NCBI GenBank assembly: GCA_022385755.1
Contig: MU278371.1
Coordinates: 209,123 to 273,122, forward strand
Origin: Trametopsis cervina
Taxonomy: Eukaryota > Basidiomycota > Agaricomycetes > Polyporales > Irpicaceae
Direction: 5' to 3'
DNA: 64,000 nt
Under the pieces are notes generated by a model. That model was not told where the DNA came from. It did not search any database and saw only the letters and a program-made list of their open reading frames with translations. Below are positions 22,700-32,962 of the stretch, one piece after another (within the stretch, counting starts at the first letter, position 1; every line of letters begins with the position of its first letter). A program made the translations under genes and the position numbers.

Positions 22700-23571
22700 C
22701 AACATCTTTCACCCGTTCGGGGGTTTCGTCCGATACGCTGCGGCCTTGTATGCTCGCAATAACGAATGCGAGTAGATTGAAGGCCTTGCGAAGCGGAAGC
22801 ATACGCCACCTAGAGCGCAATCCTAGGGCCTGCAAGGTGACAGAGTCAATTCAGTACGACAGTGATGGAAGCAAACCACAGAGCTGAATGACAAACCGCT
22901 ACAAATACGGGTCCTTGTGGCCGCACGTGGCTACTTTCTTAATCAGAACATGATAAGCCGTCGAGAGTATTGAATGGCCATACCGTGCAATGTACCCAAA
23001 TTAAACAAACGCCCACGCCACAACCCCGGCGCTTGCGCTGCCTGCTCATGCTCAGGCTCATCACCCCCTGTCAGGCTCGCCACCCCGCAGGCACGTCCGG
23101 CAAAGCGATAGGCGATCTTGACGTACCTGTATCTCGGATGTGGAAAAGGTGGCACGGGACCATCAGGCCACATCAGGCCATCGCCACGCACACTTACTTG
23201 CCTCGCCACACGGCCAACTTGGCCACAGCCGCTATTATCCTCCAGGCCAGCACCCTTCCCCACAATCGCCTTACACAATTGAACAATCATCTTCCAGCAC
23301 TTCAGATAACGCAGACAACAATTCCGACCACGCACAGGGCCAATTGGGAACCTTATCCAAATCCGTCACAACGTGGGGATCTGCAGCACCGCCTCACGCT
23401 GTTCTACTGTATTCGATCTGTATACGATTATCGGCCATATAAGACTCACAAGAGGGGCGTTCTTCTCTCCCTACCACCCCCCAACCTTCGCCACAGCAAG
23501 TATCGCGCAGCACGCACCTCAAATAAACAAAACTGGCAACCATAGCTCCCTACCGAAGACCGCATTTGAGG
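22700..23571. other. Intergenic promoter region
   Basis: This stretch lies between the small minus-strand gene and the plus-strand SRPBCC-like gene. The part nearest 23572 is CT/CA-rich. No gene was recognised. Confidence 0.45.
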
Positions 23572-24577
23572 ATGCTCAGTGCCGAGGGCATTACTGAGGT
23601 CATCAGCAAGCAGATCAGACGCCTATCCGGGACAGGTTCCTCTCCCGCGACGACGCAAAGCACCGAGGTCGTCGTGGACAGCGCCACATTCACAATCAAG
23701 GCGCCGCGCGAGGTCGTCTGGGAAGTGATAAAGGAGGGGAACATTGACTACTTGAGGCAAGTCCTTTGTTCGGATGGTTACTTTCGCTAAAACCTGACGA
23801 TGTGGCGGCCCTCTGCGCAGAAACCCATTCCTGTGAGACCTGTCTGTGGTACAGGTGTGCGAGGCGTAGCTAACAGGTTGTTTGATAGGAGGGTGGACAA
23901 GAATGACGGCGTGAAGGGCAACGAAGAGGCCAACACGACAGCCGAAGAGAACTGCACACGAGAGGACACGATCGCGCCACACTGTCGGGAAGGCTGTAAG
24001 ATGCGCGACGCAAAGTACTACACGGTACACAGCAATGAGTAAGCCGACTCCACCACGGGGCATCCGCCACTCACCTGACAATGTGTGCAGACTATCAGAA
24101 CTCAAGAGACAGCGCCCCGGTTCCACAGACACAGGACGGCCGTCCATCTCCTCCCTTGCGCGCGGCAGTCAGGTTCTCGCCGAGCCAACGATCGCCGGCA
24201 CCCCCCTTTCGTCGCCGCTCGCTGAAACAAAGGAAGATGAGCTCCACAAGCTCATGCACAACGAGCACGAACAATGGGCTGTCACGTATTCGCCCCCGGC
24301 CGGGGGGCGCTGGGTCGGCGGCGACTCTGTCACGACGTACCACACACTTGCTGCGGAGGGTGATGAGAAGTGCACATACTGGGTCGAAGAGCGCATCACG
24401 TACCGCCAGAAAGGTAGCGGCAACACAGGCCCGGGCGTCGTTCCCCCCAGCTTGTGGGAGAAGATGCTGAGGGAGATGGTGGTGGCGGTGAAGCAGACGG
24501 CTGAGAAGGCGCGTAAGGAGCAGGTGAGAGCGGCAAAGTCGGAGACCGCGAGGGGAAAGGAGAGGGAGGTAGCTTGA
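23572..24577 (+). CDS. SRPBCC/START-fold-like protein, probable GC-AG first intron
   Basis: The model has exons 23572-23756, 23877-24038 and 24091-24577, giving 277 residues. The N-part reads VVVDSATFTIKAPREVVWEV, then IKEGNIDYLR. It resembles the first strand and helix of SRPBCC (polyketide cyclase/START) domains and parallels the convergent neighbour (IDAPIDTVWDVLLDF). The C-part has WAVTYSPPAGGRWVGGDSVT, YWVEERITYRQK and a long basic helix (MVVAVKQTAEKARKEQVRAA). Intron 1 seems to start with GC (AG|GCAAGT), because no GT donor with a good consensus keeps the frame. An alternative uses a weak GT at 23761 with the acceptor at 23819-23820, adding about 20 residues. Such domains bind small hydrophobic ligands; the function here is unknown. 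The N- and C-frames are secure, the first junction is not. Confidence 0.6.
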
Positions 24578-24827
24578 GTTCCATGGCGGCGGTTCGTTCG
24601 TTTTGATTTATATGTATTGCACTATTGGATATAGCTATGTCGATGTATGCGTGATGAAGTGCCACATTGTACACTGAGAATATTGATTTGTTAGCATTCA
24701 CTCATCGGAAGTGTTACCCCAGGTAAGCGTCGGGAAACGGGTATGCAGGTGTCACATTACCAGCACGTATATGAACATCACTCCTACAATCAGCCACGCG
24801 ACCTCCGACCGGCCACGCACCAAACAT
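24578..24827. other. Short intergenic region between convergent genes
   Basis: About 250 bases separate the tail-to-tail SRPBCC genes. The sequence is AT-rich and suits shared 3' ends. Confidence 0.5.
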
Positions 24828-25534
24828 CTATGCACTCGACCCACTGGCATTCAGCCTCGCCTTCTCCTCCGCCCTCGCCTTCAGCCCATCCGCCATCGCC
24901 TTAAACGCAACCCTCAGATACGGCGCAACGAACCACCTCACAAACCACGCCGCCGGACCGTTGAACACCTCGATGCTCTCATACTTTGTCCTCCGCTCAC
25001 CACCTTCCTCTCCCTCAACGACCGTCAACCACTGCCAGCGCTCGGTTGTCATTAGCCACTGCGGCATCCTGTTCGTCCATGCCGCTCGGTAGTTCTCCGG
25101 CTCGAGCACGGCGATGACGAGGTGCGTCGTTGACGGGCTGAGCAGCGAAAACCCACGGGGCGCGTCAAAAGACGGAGGGAGGTGTACGCGCAGCGTCAGA
25201 TACGAGCCCTCATGCGGGACTTGCGACGCGTGTGGACGCGACGCGGGTGTGACGACCGTTTGTTCACGGCTGCGTGTATGCGGCACGGACAGTAAGAGTG
25301 GGCTCGACGTTGGAAAATGGGGTAGGAACGTACACAAATGGATTCCTATGCACTCAAAGACGTGAGCTGCAGCGCGGAGGAGCGCAGGGTAGACTGGGCA
25401 CGAACGCACCACTCGTGGTAAGCTGGAAAGTCGAGCAGGACGTCCCAGACCGTGTCAATGGGCGCGTCAATGACACTCGAGCCTGAGATGGCGAGCACCG
25501 AGCCGGACGCGTCGGGAGGCAGTCTTGACGGCAT
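24828..25534 (-). CDS. SRPBCC-family (polyketide cyclase/dehydrase-like) protein with a 12-base exon
   Basis: Exons 25534-25410, 25345-25334 and 25269-24828 give 192 residues. The splice through the 12-base exon 2 creates DFPAYHEWNPFVREQTVV. This is the characteristic fungal SRPBCC segment (helix, then WNPFV, then a strand) and strongly supports the tiny exon. The rest reads GSYLTLRVHLPPSFDAPRGF, TTHLVIAVLEPENYRAAWTN, RWQWLTVVEGEE and TKYESIEVFNGPAAWFVRWF, ending in a helix (VAFKAMADGLKARAEEKARL). These are the ordered strands and closing helix of the fold. The length matches the family (150-200). It probably binds a hydrophobic small molecule; no catalytic claim is made. It is convergent with another probable SRPBCC gene, which may be a distant paralogue. 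Confidence 0.8.
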
Positions 25535-26317
25535 TTGCAGCGTAGTTTTCAGCGCAGTTTGCAGCTGGCGTTGTTATTGAGGGACGCGGTGCGGTGGTGG
25601 TATGGGTGAGATGAGAACGGGGAGCGCTTAGGAAGGCGTGCGCAGCTCGGTATGGTAATGCACTTCACATCCTCCGTCATCCCTGCAATACCACGACGCT
25701 AACGACACAGACTTTCATAGAGCTCTGACTTGGGTGCTTGCGTTGGCATGAAAATTTCTCTCAGGTAAGAAGTTGTAGTTCCAAGCCTCGCCCCTCTAAC
25801 GCTGACTCTGCCTTGCCTCAGTCCGAACAATATTGACGTTGAGCCATAGTCGTGACTGGGCACTTCTTGCACAAGTTCGCCCATTGGGACCCGCAAAACA
25901 TTCCAAAAAGCAATCTTGTTCCCAATCTATTCAAACAAAAGGTCATCGCAAGAAATACTCACCAACGGACATCACCGCCTACAAGACGACCCGCTTTTAC
26001 CCACTTTCACGACGAAACCGTCTACGAGCCCTCACTGCAGCGACGACGTGTCTCCAGAACGCTACCTGCATCCCCAGAGATCCATCTCAGTGCATCCATG
26101 TCCTCCCTAAGGAGCCTCGCGCCCAGCGTTCTGAGCTTCGCGCGAGCGGCGACACCCACAGCTCCTCACAACCATAAATACACTATAGTCCTTGCTCGGG
26201 GAAGAAGGGACGCATTAGACGCGTTCGATTATCCGTTCGAGGGATATCTTATTAGGTACCTCGGAGTTACGGCGTCATCATCACCCATCCGATGCCCACT
26301 GTGCACTGTTGTTCACC
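25535..26317. other. Flanking region of element A with a possible orphan first exon
   Basis: No complete gene. An ATG at 26098 opens MSSLRSLAPSVLSFARAATP, which has the composition of a mitochondrial presequence. No continuing exon was found before the repetitive element begins near 26318. It may be a remnant of a gene cut by the element, or chance. Confidence 0.3.
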
Positions 26318-27225
26318 CTCGATGTCTATCACTACGGAGTCAGTAAGGATGCAAGAGCTGGCACACGTACTGGAAGGAGAGACGTAGAGGCGCAACCCGA
26401 GACCGGGCGCACCTCTCCCACCACCCACCCGCCTCTCCTAGGCACTACATGTATGGTCATCTTGAAGCTTGCTGTAATCTTCGGGGTACTGATTTTAATT
26501 ATGCGATAGTGTAGAGAGGAACAAAAGAAGGCGAAAGGTTCCAGAGAGACAGCCCAGCCCAGCATGAGCAGATGCGAATACGGTCGAGGGCTTCAGTGAT
26601 AGTCCCGAAGTCTCCACAGAACAGGAGCGGCCCAGAAAGTCTCAAGAGTGAGAGCTGAACCAAACGCGGATGACCAATCAGATAACCCAAGAAGTAACGA
26701 GGCCATAGGCGAAGATGGCGAACGCGGAAGCCGAGGGCTAAGAGCTCGAAGACCAATCACAAGCAACCAGACACCAAAATGAACCGAGAATCCAGGTAGA
26801 AGATCCGGACAGTAGCAGAGTCCAAAGCATTCACAGGACAATCGATCTCTTCGTCGTTGTCGCCGTTTCTGTTGTCGCCGCAGCTATTGTCGTTGCCGAG
26901 GCCAAGACATTCAGAGCACAGGCAGCGTCGTCAGTGCCGTTACAGTCATCAGTGGCGCCATATTCGTCGACGCGTTCGTCGTGCTCTCTCGCCTCTGTGC
27001 CCCGATAGTGTGTTCTGACTGCTGTCGTCACTCTGATTTGCCTCCCCTGCTCTCGTGCCCTTCGCCTCCCCAGCTTGTATCGTCCTGAGACCCCCAACGT
27101 TGCATTTTATATCCCGCTTGCCGCCATGCACACTTTGCCTCCGCTATTCAACCGCCTTCTCTTTGCCGCTTCAACTCGCTGCCCCCACTTCTATTCTGTG
27201 CCCGTAGCACGCCCGGTCACCTCCG

Positions 27226-27290
27226 GCTTCTCCAAATCTCACTCCTGCTTCTCCAAATCTCGCCCCTGCTTCTCCAAATCTCGCTCTGGC
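27226..27290 (+). repeat. 21-base tandem repeat, three copies
   Basis: Three imperfect copies of a gcttctccaaatctcgc-containing unit occur in a row, inside element A. Confidence 0.75.
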
Positions 27291-28084
27291 CTCTCCCTTC
27301 CTTCCTCCTCTCACTTTCCGCTCTCCACCTCATGTTTTCTCTGCATGTACGTGTTCATTACCCCCTCCTTGTTTGCTTTTGATAATCTGTTTTAGCAGGT
27401 CAGCGCCCATAGACATACCAATCGACAATCACAGGTCCGCAGCTTCGCTCTCCCACTCGCTGCACTCTTGATCATGCCATTTGCGCGCGGTCTCCTCCCA
27501 CTCATGCCCCCGCCCGTCCTGCTCCAGCCACCTCTGCCATTGCCACTTTCCTCGCAGTTCCTCTTTTGCGTCCATCCCATTCCCTCGTCTTCCCCTCCTT
27601 CTGCCCTTACTCCGCCGTCTGCTTCTCGTTGCTCACTTTGCCTCATCCGTCTCTGATCCTGCCTCCTTCCTTCCTTCCTCCGCACCCATGCAACTTCCGC
27701 AACCCAATCTTCCGCCGCCCACCGCAACCCAATCTTCCGCTAGTCTCGTTCCCAGCCGCCTCAGAGCCCCGGCCCGTCGCTCCGCTCCGGATTGGGAAAT
27801 TGAGACGGGGAGGAGAACAAAACAACGCCGGGGCTAGGTGGTGTCGCTGTCCCGTTCTCGTCCCCATATCTCTTTCCTTTTTGAAACACCCCCCGGGAGC
27901 AGTGCGACCGGCCACCACCTTGACGTCTGGGTGCGAGACTAATCTTCCGCTGCCCAACCGGCGTCTTCAAAACTTCCCTTCACCTTCATGCGTGGTTTTT
28001 ATGCCGTCGCTATGCATCTTCCGCGCCGCCTTGCTCCGCTTGCTGGTGTGTACGATTTTGCGCCATTTAGAGTCCTATATGATG

Positions 28085-28124
28085 TCTTCATATCCGTCAG
28101 ATTGTCTTCATATCCGTCAGTCTG
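28085..28124 (+). repeat. Perfect 18-20-base tandem duplication
   Basis: The unit gtcttcatatccgtcag occurs twice in direct succession. Confidence 0.75.
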
Positions 28125-29524
28125 GCCTGGATTGTCATCGTCGCCGCAGTCCTGGGTATCGTCACAGCCGTTGTCGCCGCCACCAGGAAGAGAGAAGCAA
28201 GGCACAGAGCTAGACAAAGCCGAAGAAACCGGAGACAAATGTGAACCCCGAACCTGAGCAGAACACAAGACAGAAGTAGTCCCCAAGAGCCGAGGCTCCA
28301 TAGTAGGCGGCGTTGTCGATGTCGCAATAGTCGTCGCCCAAGGAATTCGCAGCACAACCAGCATTCCCGGTGGCCCCATATTCGCCATAGCCGTCGTTGT
28401 CGTAGTTGTCGGTCTCGCCAGCCATGGGTGTTGCCACAGATGTCGTGGTCGCCGAAGAAGAAAGGAGAAGAAGAGAAACATAGAAAGACAGAAGAAGAGA
28501 AGAAGAGATAATGACCCGAGGCGTAACGAGGCCATAGCCGAAGATTGCGACACAAGAGAAACCCGATCTCCAAGAGTTGAGGCATCCTCTCCAGGAGCAC
28601 CGTCGCTGTCGTCATCGCCATTGTCGCCGCAGATGTTGGTGTTGCCGGAGGTCAAGGAGTTCAGAGCATGGGCGACATCGTCGGGGTCGCCAAGGTCGTT
28701 GGTGTCGCCATAGTCGTCACCGTTGCCATAGTCGTTGATGTCGTCCTAGATATCGATGTCGCCGAAGAAGAGATAGAGAGATAGAGAGATATGAGAGTGG
28801 GTCCAGCAGAAACCAAGAGCCAAGAGGACATCGACTAGCCACAGGCAACCATAGACACACGAACCTAAGACCTAGGCAGAGGAACAACACAAGGCCTAAC
28901 CTCCGAGAGTCGAAGCATCCACAAGCAGAGTCGTCGTTGTCGTCCTCGTCATCGCTGTCGCCCAAATTATCAATGTTGCCTCAGACATCGCCATATTCAT
29001 CGTCTTTATCGTCCCAGGCGTCACAGCACAAGTAGCATCGTCGCCATCACCTCAGGCATTGTCGTCGGTGTTGCCGTAGTTCGGGTCGCCATAGTTGTCG
29101 ATGTCGCCCTAGCCGCAGTTGCCAAAGAAGTGGAGAATGAGGACAAAGGAGGCAGAGACACCGACTAGACAGACAACCAAGACGCGGCGAGGCCTTAGCC
29201 GAAGACGTTGAAGACAGGTACCAAGAGTTAAGAACGATGGCCACCCAAAGGTAAACACGAAACCAAGAACCATGTAGAGGAACAAGACGCACCCAGTTAC
29301 CAAGAGCCGAGGCATCGATACCACAAGCAGAGCCTTCGACGTCGCCTCAGTCATCGCCGTCGCCCCAGTCATTGATGTCGCCGCAGTGGTCGATGTCGGT
29401 GTCGGTGTGGCCACAGGTGCCGGTGGCGCCATAGTCGTCGCCTGAGGCCAAGGCATAGTCGCGAGAGTCTTTGTCGTGGCTATGACAGTTGGTGTTGTTA
29501 TAGCTGTTGTTGTCGACGGAGAAG

Positions 29525-29605
29525 TGGAAGGAGGGCAGGGGGCGGAGGGGAGGAAGGGAGGAAGGGAGGAAGGGAGGAAGGGAGGAGGGGGAGGGAGGAA
29601 GAGGG
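29525..29605 (+). repeat. G-rich purine tract, (GGGAGGAA)n-like
   Basis: About 80 bases consist almost only of G and A on the plus strand, with about five direct 8-base units. Many GGG runs are close enough to allow G-quadruplex or triplex formation. Confidence 0.8.
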
Positions 29606-29850
29606 AAGGAACATCGCAGTGCAAGACAGAGCCGTGAAGTCGAACCAACGCCCCACCGCCCTCCCTTTATACGTGGCCCAGCCGGGCGGCTGACGCGACG
29701 TCAACACCGCCCCGATGTGGCCAAGTGGCCAAGTTGGCCATCTTCGACGAGCTGGCGGCTGCCCGATCGAGAGAAGCACTCGATCGAAGCGCTCTAGACT
29801 CGGCGACGTCGGTAGTGGCTGGTTCGAAGTTGAACATGGTAATGCGCAGG

Positions 29851-30764
29851 TGTGTGGCTGACGTTTTGTGCAAGCCTAGCGGCTGGGTGGTCCGCGGTCA
29901 GCTGCAAGGGAGGAGAGAGGCTGAGCTGGAGGCGAGCGTTTCGGCGGTGCTGCATCCATGTTGAGTCTTATCGACTCTTCTCAGCCGCTCCAATGCAACT
30001 TCTGACAAGCCGCAGCCTCCATAATCTGCGTGCGGACCTCTTTACCTGCACGTCAGCCTCGGCTGTGCGCCTCCCCTCCGACAATATTCACGCAAGTCAA
30101 GAAGAATCGCGAGAAGAATATGAGCCAAAGGCATCGGCTTGAGCAACTCAAATCCGCTCCTTTGGCCTGTGTTCTCCTCTGATTCGACAATATCCATCCG
30201 TTAGGTCCGAATCCTTGCGAGAATCCTTCGCGAGACATCAAGGCTCGTAGAGCAAATCGCGCCTCCCTTCAAAACATCAGAAAGCGTCTGAAGGCCTGCA
30301 TTATCTGTCACCGTAAGCTCAGCTGTCTAACTAACATGGTACAACTGTACAATGTGGCGGTGTGTCAACGCTATCCACAGAGCGCGCCTCGACAAACACT
30401 TGTCAGGCCACCGAGCCCACCATGAAGGCGGTCGCTGCATCGGTACAGTGGCTTACTCGCCGTGATCAAGGGCAGCCGATCGGCTACGCGGGACTCGCGG
30501 ATGATGGTGCTCCGTGTACGTTCTATAGGAGATCCCACAAGTTCATTATTTACTACTAACAAGTCCCGTGCACGTCTCTGCAGACTTCGGCAAGGATATG
30601 GCGGTTACGTTCCTACTAGCACGTGTGCAAGCATAGGTCGAGCTCAGTGCGGTATGCATTTATCTTATATCACAGCACCACGCCATTGAAAAGAGCCTCC
30701 ACTGTTGCTTATCGTCTCCCCTTTCCCCACTATTGATTGTTACCATCGCTTAACCTGCTAGGAT
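29851..30764. other. Spacer between elements A and B, nothing recognised
   Basis: About 0.9 kb with only short frames and no motif. It separates the two related elements. Confidence 0.45.
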
Positions 30765-32710
30765 ATCTGTCGTTACAGTGTCAGAAAGCATGGAAGAACT
30801 GGGACACGCACCTATAGGAGAGATGTAGAGGTACAACCCGAGACCGGGTGCACCTCTCCCATCACCCGTCCGCCTCTCCTGGCACTATATATATGACCAT
30901 CTTGATGAAAACGCCAATTTTTGACGTATGAGATTTTGCATGGACAAGGCTTGGCGGTATCTTGAAAACCCAGGACAGAGCGCGTAACCCAAGAGCCACC
31001 ACCACGAGGCAAGGACCAGACCATCGGTAGGCGGCATGATGAGAAACCGGACGAAGACATTAACCGCAGCAGGAACAAGACTAGGTGAGGATTCGTAGGC
31101 CTAGGGTGCAGACCTCCGGTGGTTCCTTCAACGCAAGTTCCTGTGGCCAAGTTAAAAGTCCGGTACCGGTGAAACCAAACCCAGACGTCTCCAGGAATAG
31201 ACAAGACAGCATAGGCAGACACAAGAACAAGAACTCACTCACGTAAGATGTTGAAATAGACAGGGGATGGGCGATGTTCGGTCTTGGTCAATCATATCTT
31301 GGGTCGTATATTGGGTTGTGTCTTGTGCCTCGTCTGGAAGACGCGACCTGAACATTGTCCAAGGCCTACGATCCAAGACACAACCCAAGAATACGACCAA
31401 AGATGTAAACCGACTCGAAGACTGAAACCTGGTGAACACCAGATCAAACAAAGCTCAGACATCCCTCGTCTATATCAACACCCCGCAGGAGGTCCTTGCA
31501 TCCAGCTACGCTGTCGAGGCTTGACCTGGAAACATCTGGGATAGACACAACCCAAGAGCCACCGCTAGAGAGCCAAATCCAAAGACACCGTACGAGGACA
31601 CAACCCGAGAGGAGCTTGAGGTAACCAGTGGAAGTTCGGCCACCAACGGACTGCCGCGGAGATCCCAAGACAAGAAAACGGCCCGACGTAGAAGTGTTGA
31701 CACAGACACCCGAGAAACGCGACCCGAGACACAACCCAACTGCCCGAGAGCCACGATTCGGGACACGACTCCAGGTACGGTCCATAAACACGACCAGGGA
31801 GGAAGGTAGCCAGTGATAGCCCGAACACAACACGACCCACACCGCAACCTGGAGGGACTTGCAAGCCATGGACCAAACACTGCAAACAGTCAAAGAGCAG
31901 CCACCAAGATGCGACGTAACACGACCCAAGACACATCTCCAAACACAGACCAAGAGGAGCTTGAGGCGACCAGTGAAACCTCGACCAAACACCGCATATA
32001 CCCCAGGGCAGGAGAACGAGTTGGCGTAGAACCCAGCGGGACGTAGACACCAACGTAAGAGACACGACCCAAGAACCAAAACCCAACAGCCAAAACACAA
32101 GAGACACGACGTCGACACAACCCAAGAACACAACATGAGCCACTTGAGGCGACCGATGAATCGACCCAACACCACAGACACCGCAGAAGAAGACAATAAA
32201 AGAGCCAGCGTCGAAGACACCCAAACGAACCATCGACGCGTGATAACACCGAGCACCTCCAAGAAACCGAGGACCGTTCAAGCCAAGAGCCACAACCCAG
32301 CCCAACCAAAGACGAACCAGACACAAGAGAGACTCACAGCACCACCGGTCGGAACATCATAGCCATTGTCGTTGTCCTTGTCGTCCAAGTTGTTGTCGCA
32401 CAAGTCGTCGCCGTCCAAGAGGCCCGGTGGAGGAGGGGAAGGAGGAGAGGAGCGAGACCATGGCGGTTCGAGGGAGAGCATTGAACTCCAACCAACCGCC
32501 CCACACCCGCCTTTTATATGTTTTCAGACCAACGGGAGGCGAACGCTACACCTCCCAAATGCGGACGCGTTGTGGCGGTCTTCGACGAGTTCGCGGCTGC
32601 CAGATCGAGAGAAGCACCGGATAGACGCGCTTCTAGATCGCCCGGGTGGAGGTGGCGCCGGCCGAAGACGAACCAGTGGACGAGGCAAGTTGTCCGCCAT
32701 GTTGAATACT
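30765..32710. mobile_element. Non-coding repetitive element B, related to element A
   Basis: It shares the 5' block (about 30765-30905) and the 3' block (about 32485-32708) with element A, in the same orientation, but is 1.9 kb instead of 3.5 kb. The interior is A/C-rich on the plus strand. It is built from repeated acacaacccaagagcc-like pieces and a longer unit containing gcttgaggcgaccagtgaa (near 31616, 31952 and 32143, diverged). A gtcgttgtccttgtcgtcc stretch near 32365 echoes the interior of A. Long minus-strand frames across it are translations of the repeats and have no domain. Confidence 0.55.
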
Positions 32711-32962
32711 GGGATAGAGACAAGCCCGCCTCTCAACTGAGACGTTCGACTTGCAGAGTCTTACACTCCAGTCGAAATGCTGAATTTCCTTGTTCAGGCC
32801 CAAGGAAACCGTCGAATCTCAGCAATGACTGCCAGGGACCGTCCAACCCCCCAAATACCTTTCAAAAATCTATCTTATTCCAACCTCTTCAGGTTATACG
32901 TGGTCAACATACAGGACTCTCCCGACATATGACTTACAAATTATACACTACATCCGTCTTCA

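Larger units (their letters stand above)
26318..29850. mobile_element. Non-coding repetitive element A (probable non-autonomous element)
   Basis: The element begins with a block (about 26318-26470, containing caacccgagaccggg and tggtcatcttga) that recurs at about 30765-30905. It ends with a block (about 29640-29845, containing ttcgacgag, gcggctgcc, gatcgagagaagcac and gttgaacatgg) that recurs at about 32485-32708. The interior is low complexity. It has many gtcgttgtcgccg-type runs (about 26843-26990, 28130-28190, 28300-28440, 28600-28760, 28930-29120, 29330-29515) and repeated cgaggccatagccgaag pieces. It also carries a 21-base tandem repeat (27226-27290) and a G-rich tract (29525-29605). No reverse transcriptase or transposase was seen. 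The class is undetermined; the shared ends and variable interior suggest a non-autonomous element or segmental duplication. Confidence 0.55.

Noticed and set aside
27999..28965. Minus-strand frames rich in Asp, Gly and Asn in element A
   Set aside because: They arise from gtcgtcgttgtc-type low-complexity DNA. No start context, splice structure or domain was found.
31444..32326. Two overlapping minus-strand frames (about 250-270 residues) in element B
   Set aside because: They are translations of an A/C-rich tandem repeat, with Val/Leu/Ser/Cys runs repeating in step with the DNA repeat. Two frames are equally open, which argues against coding.
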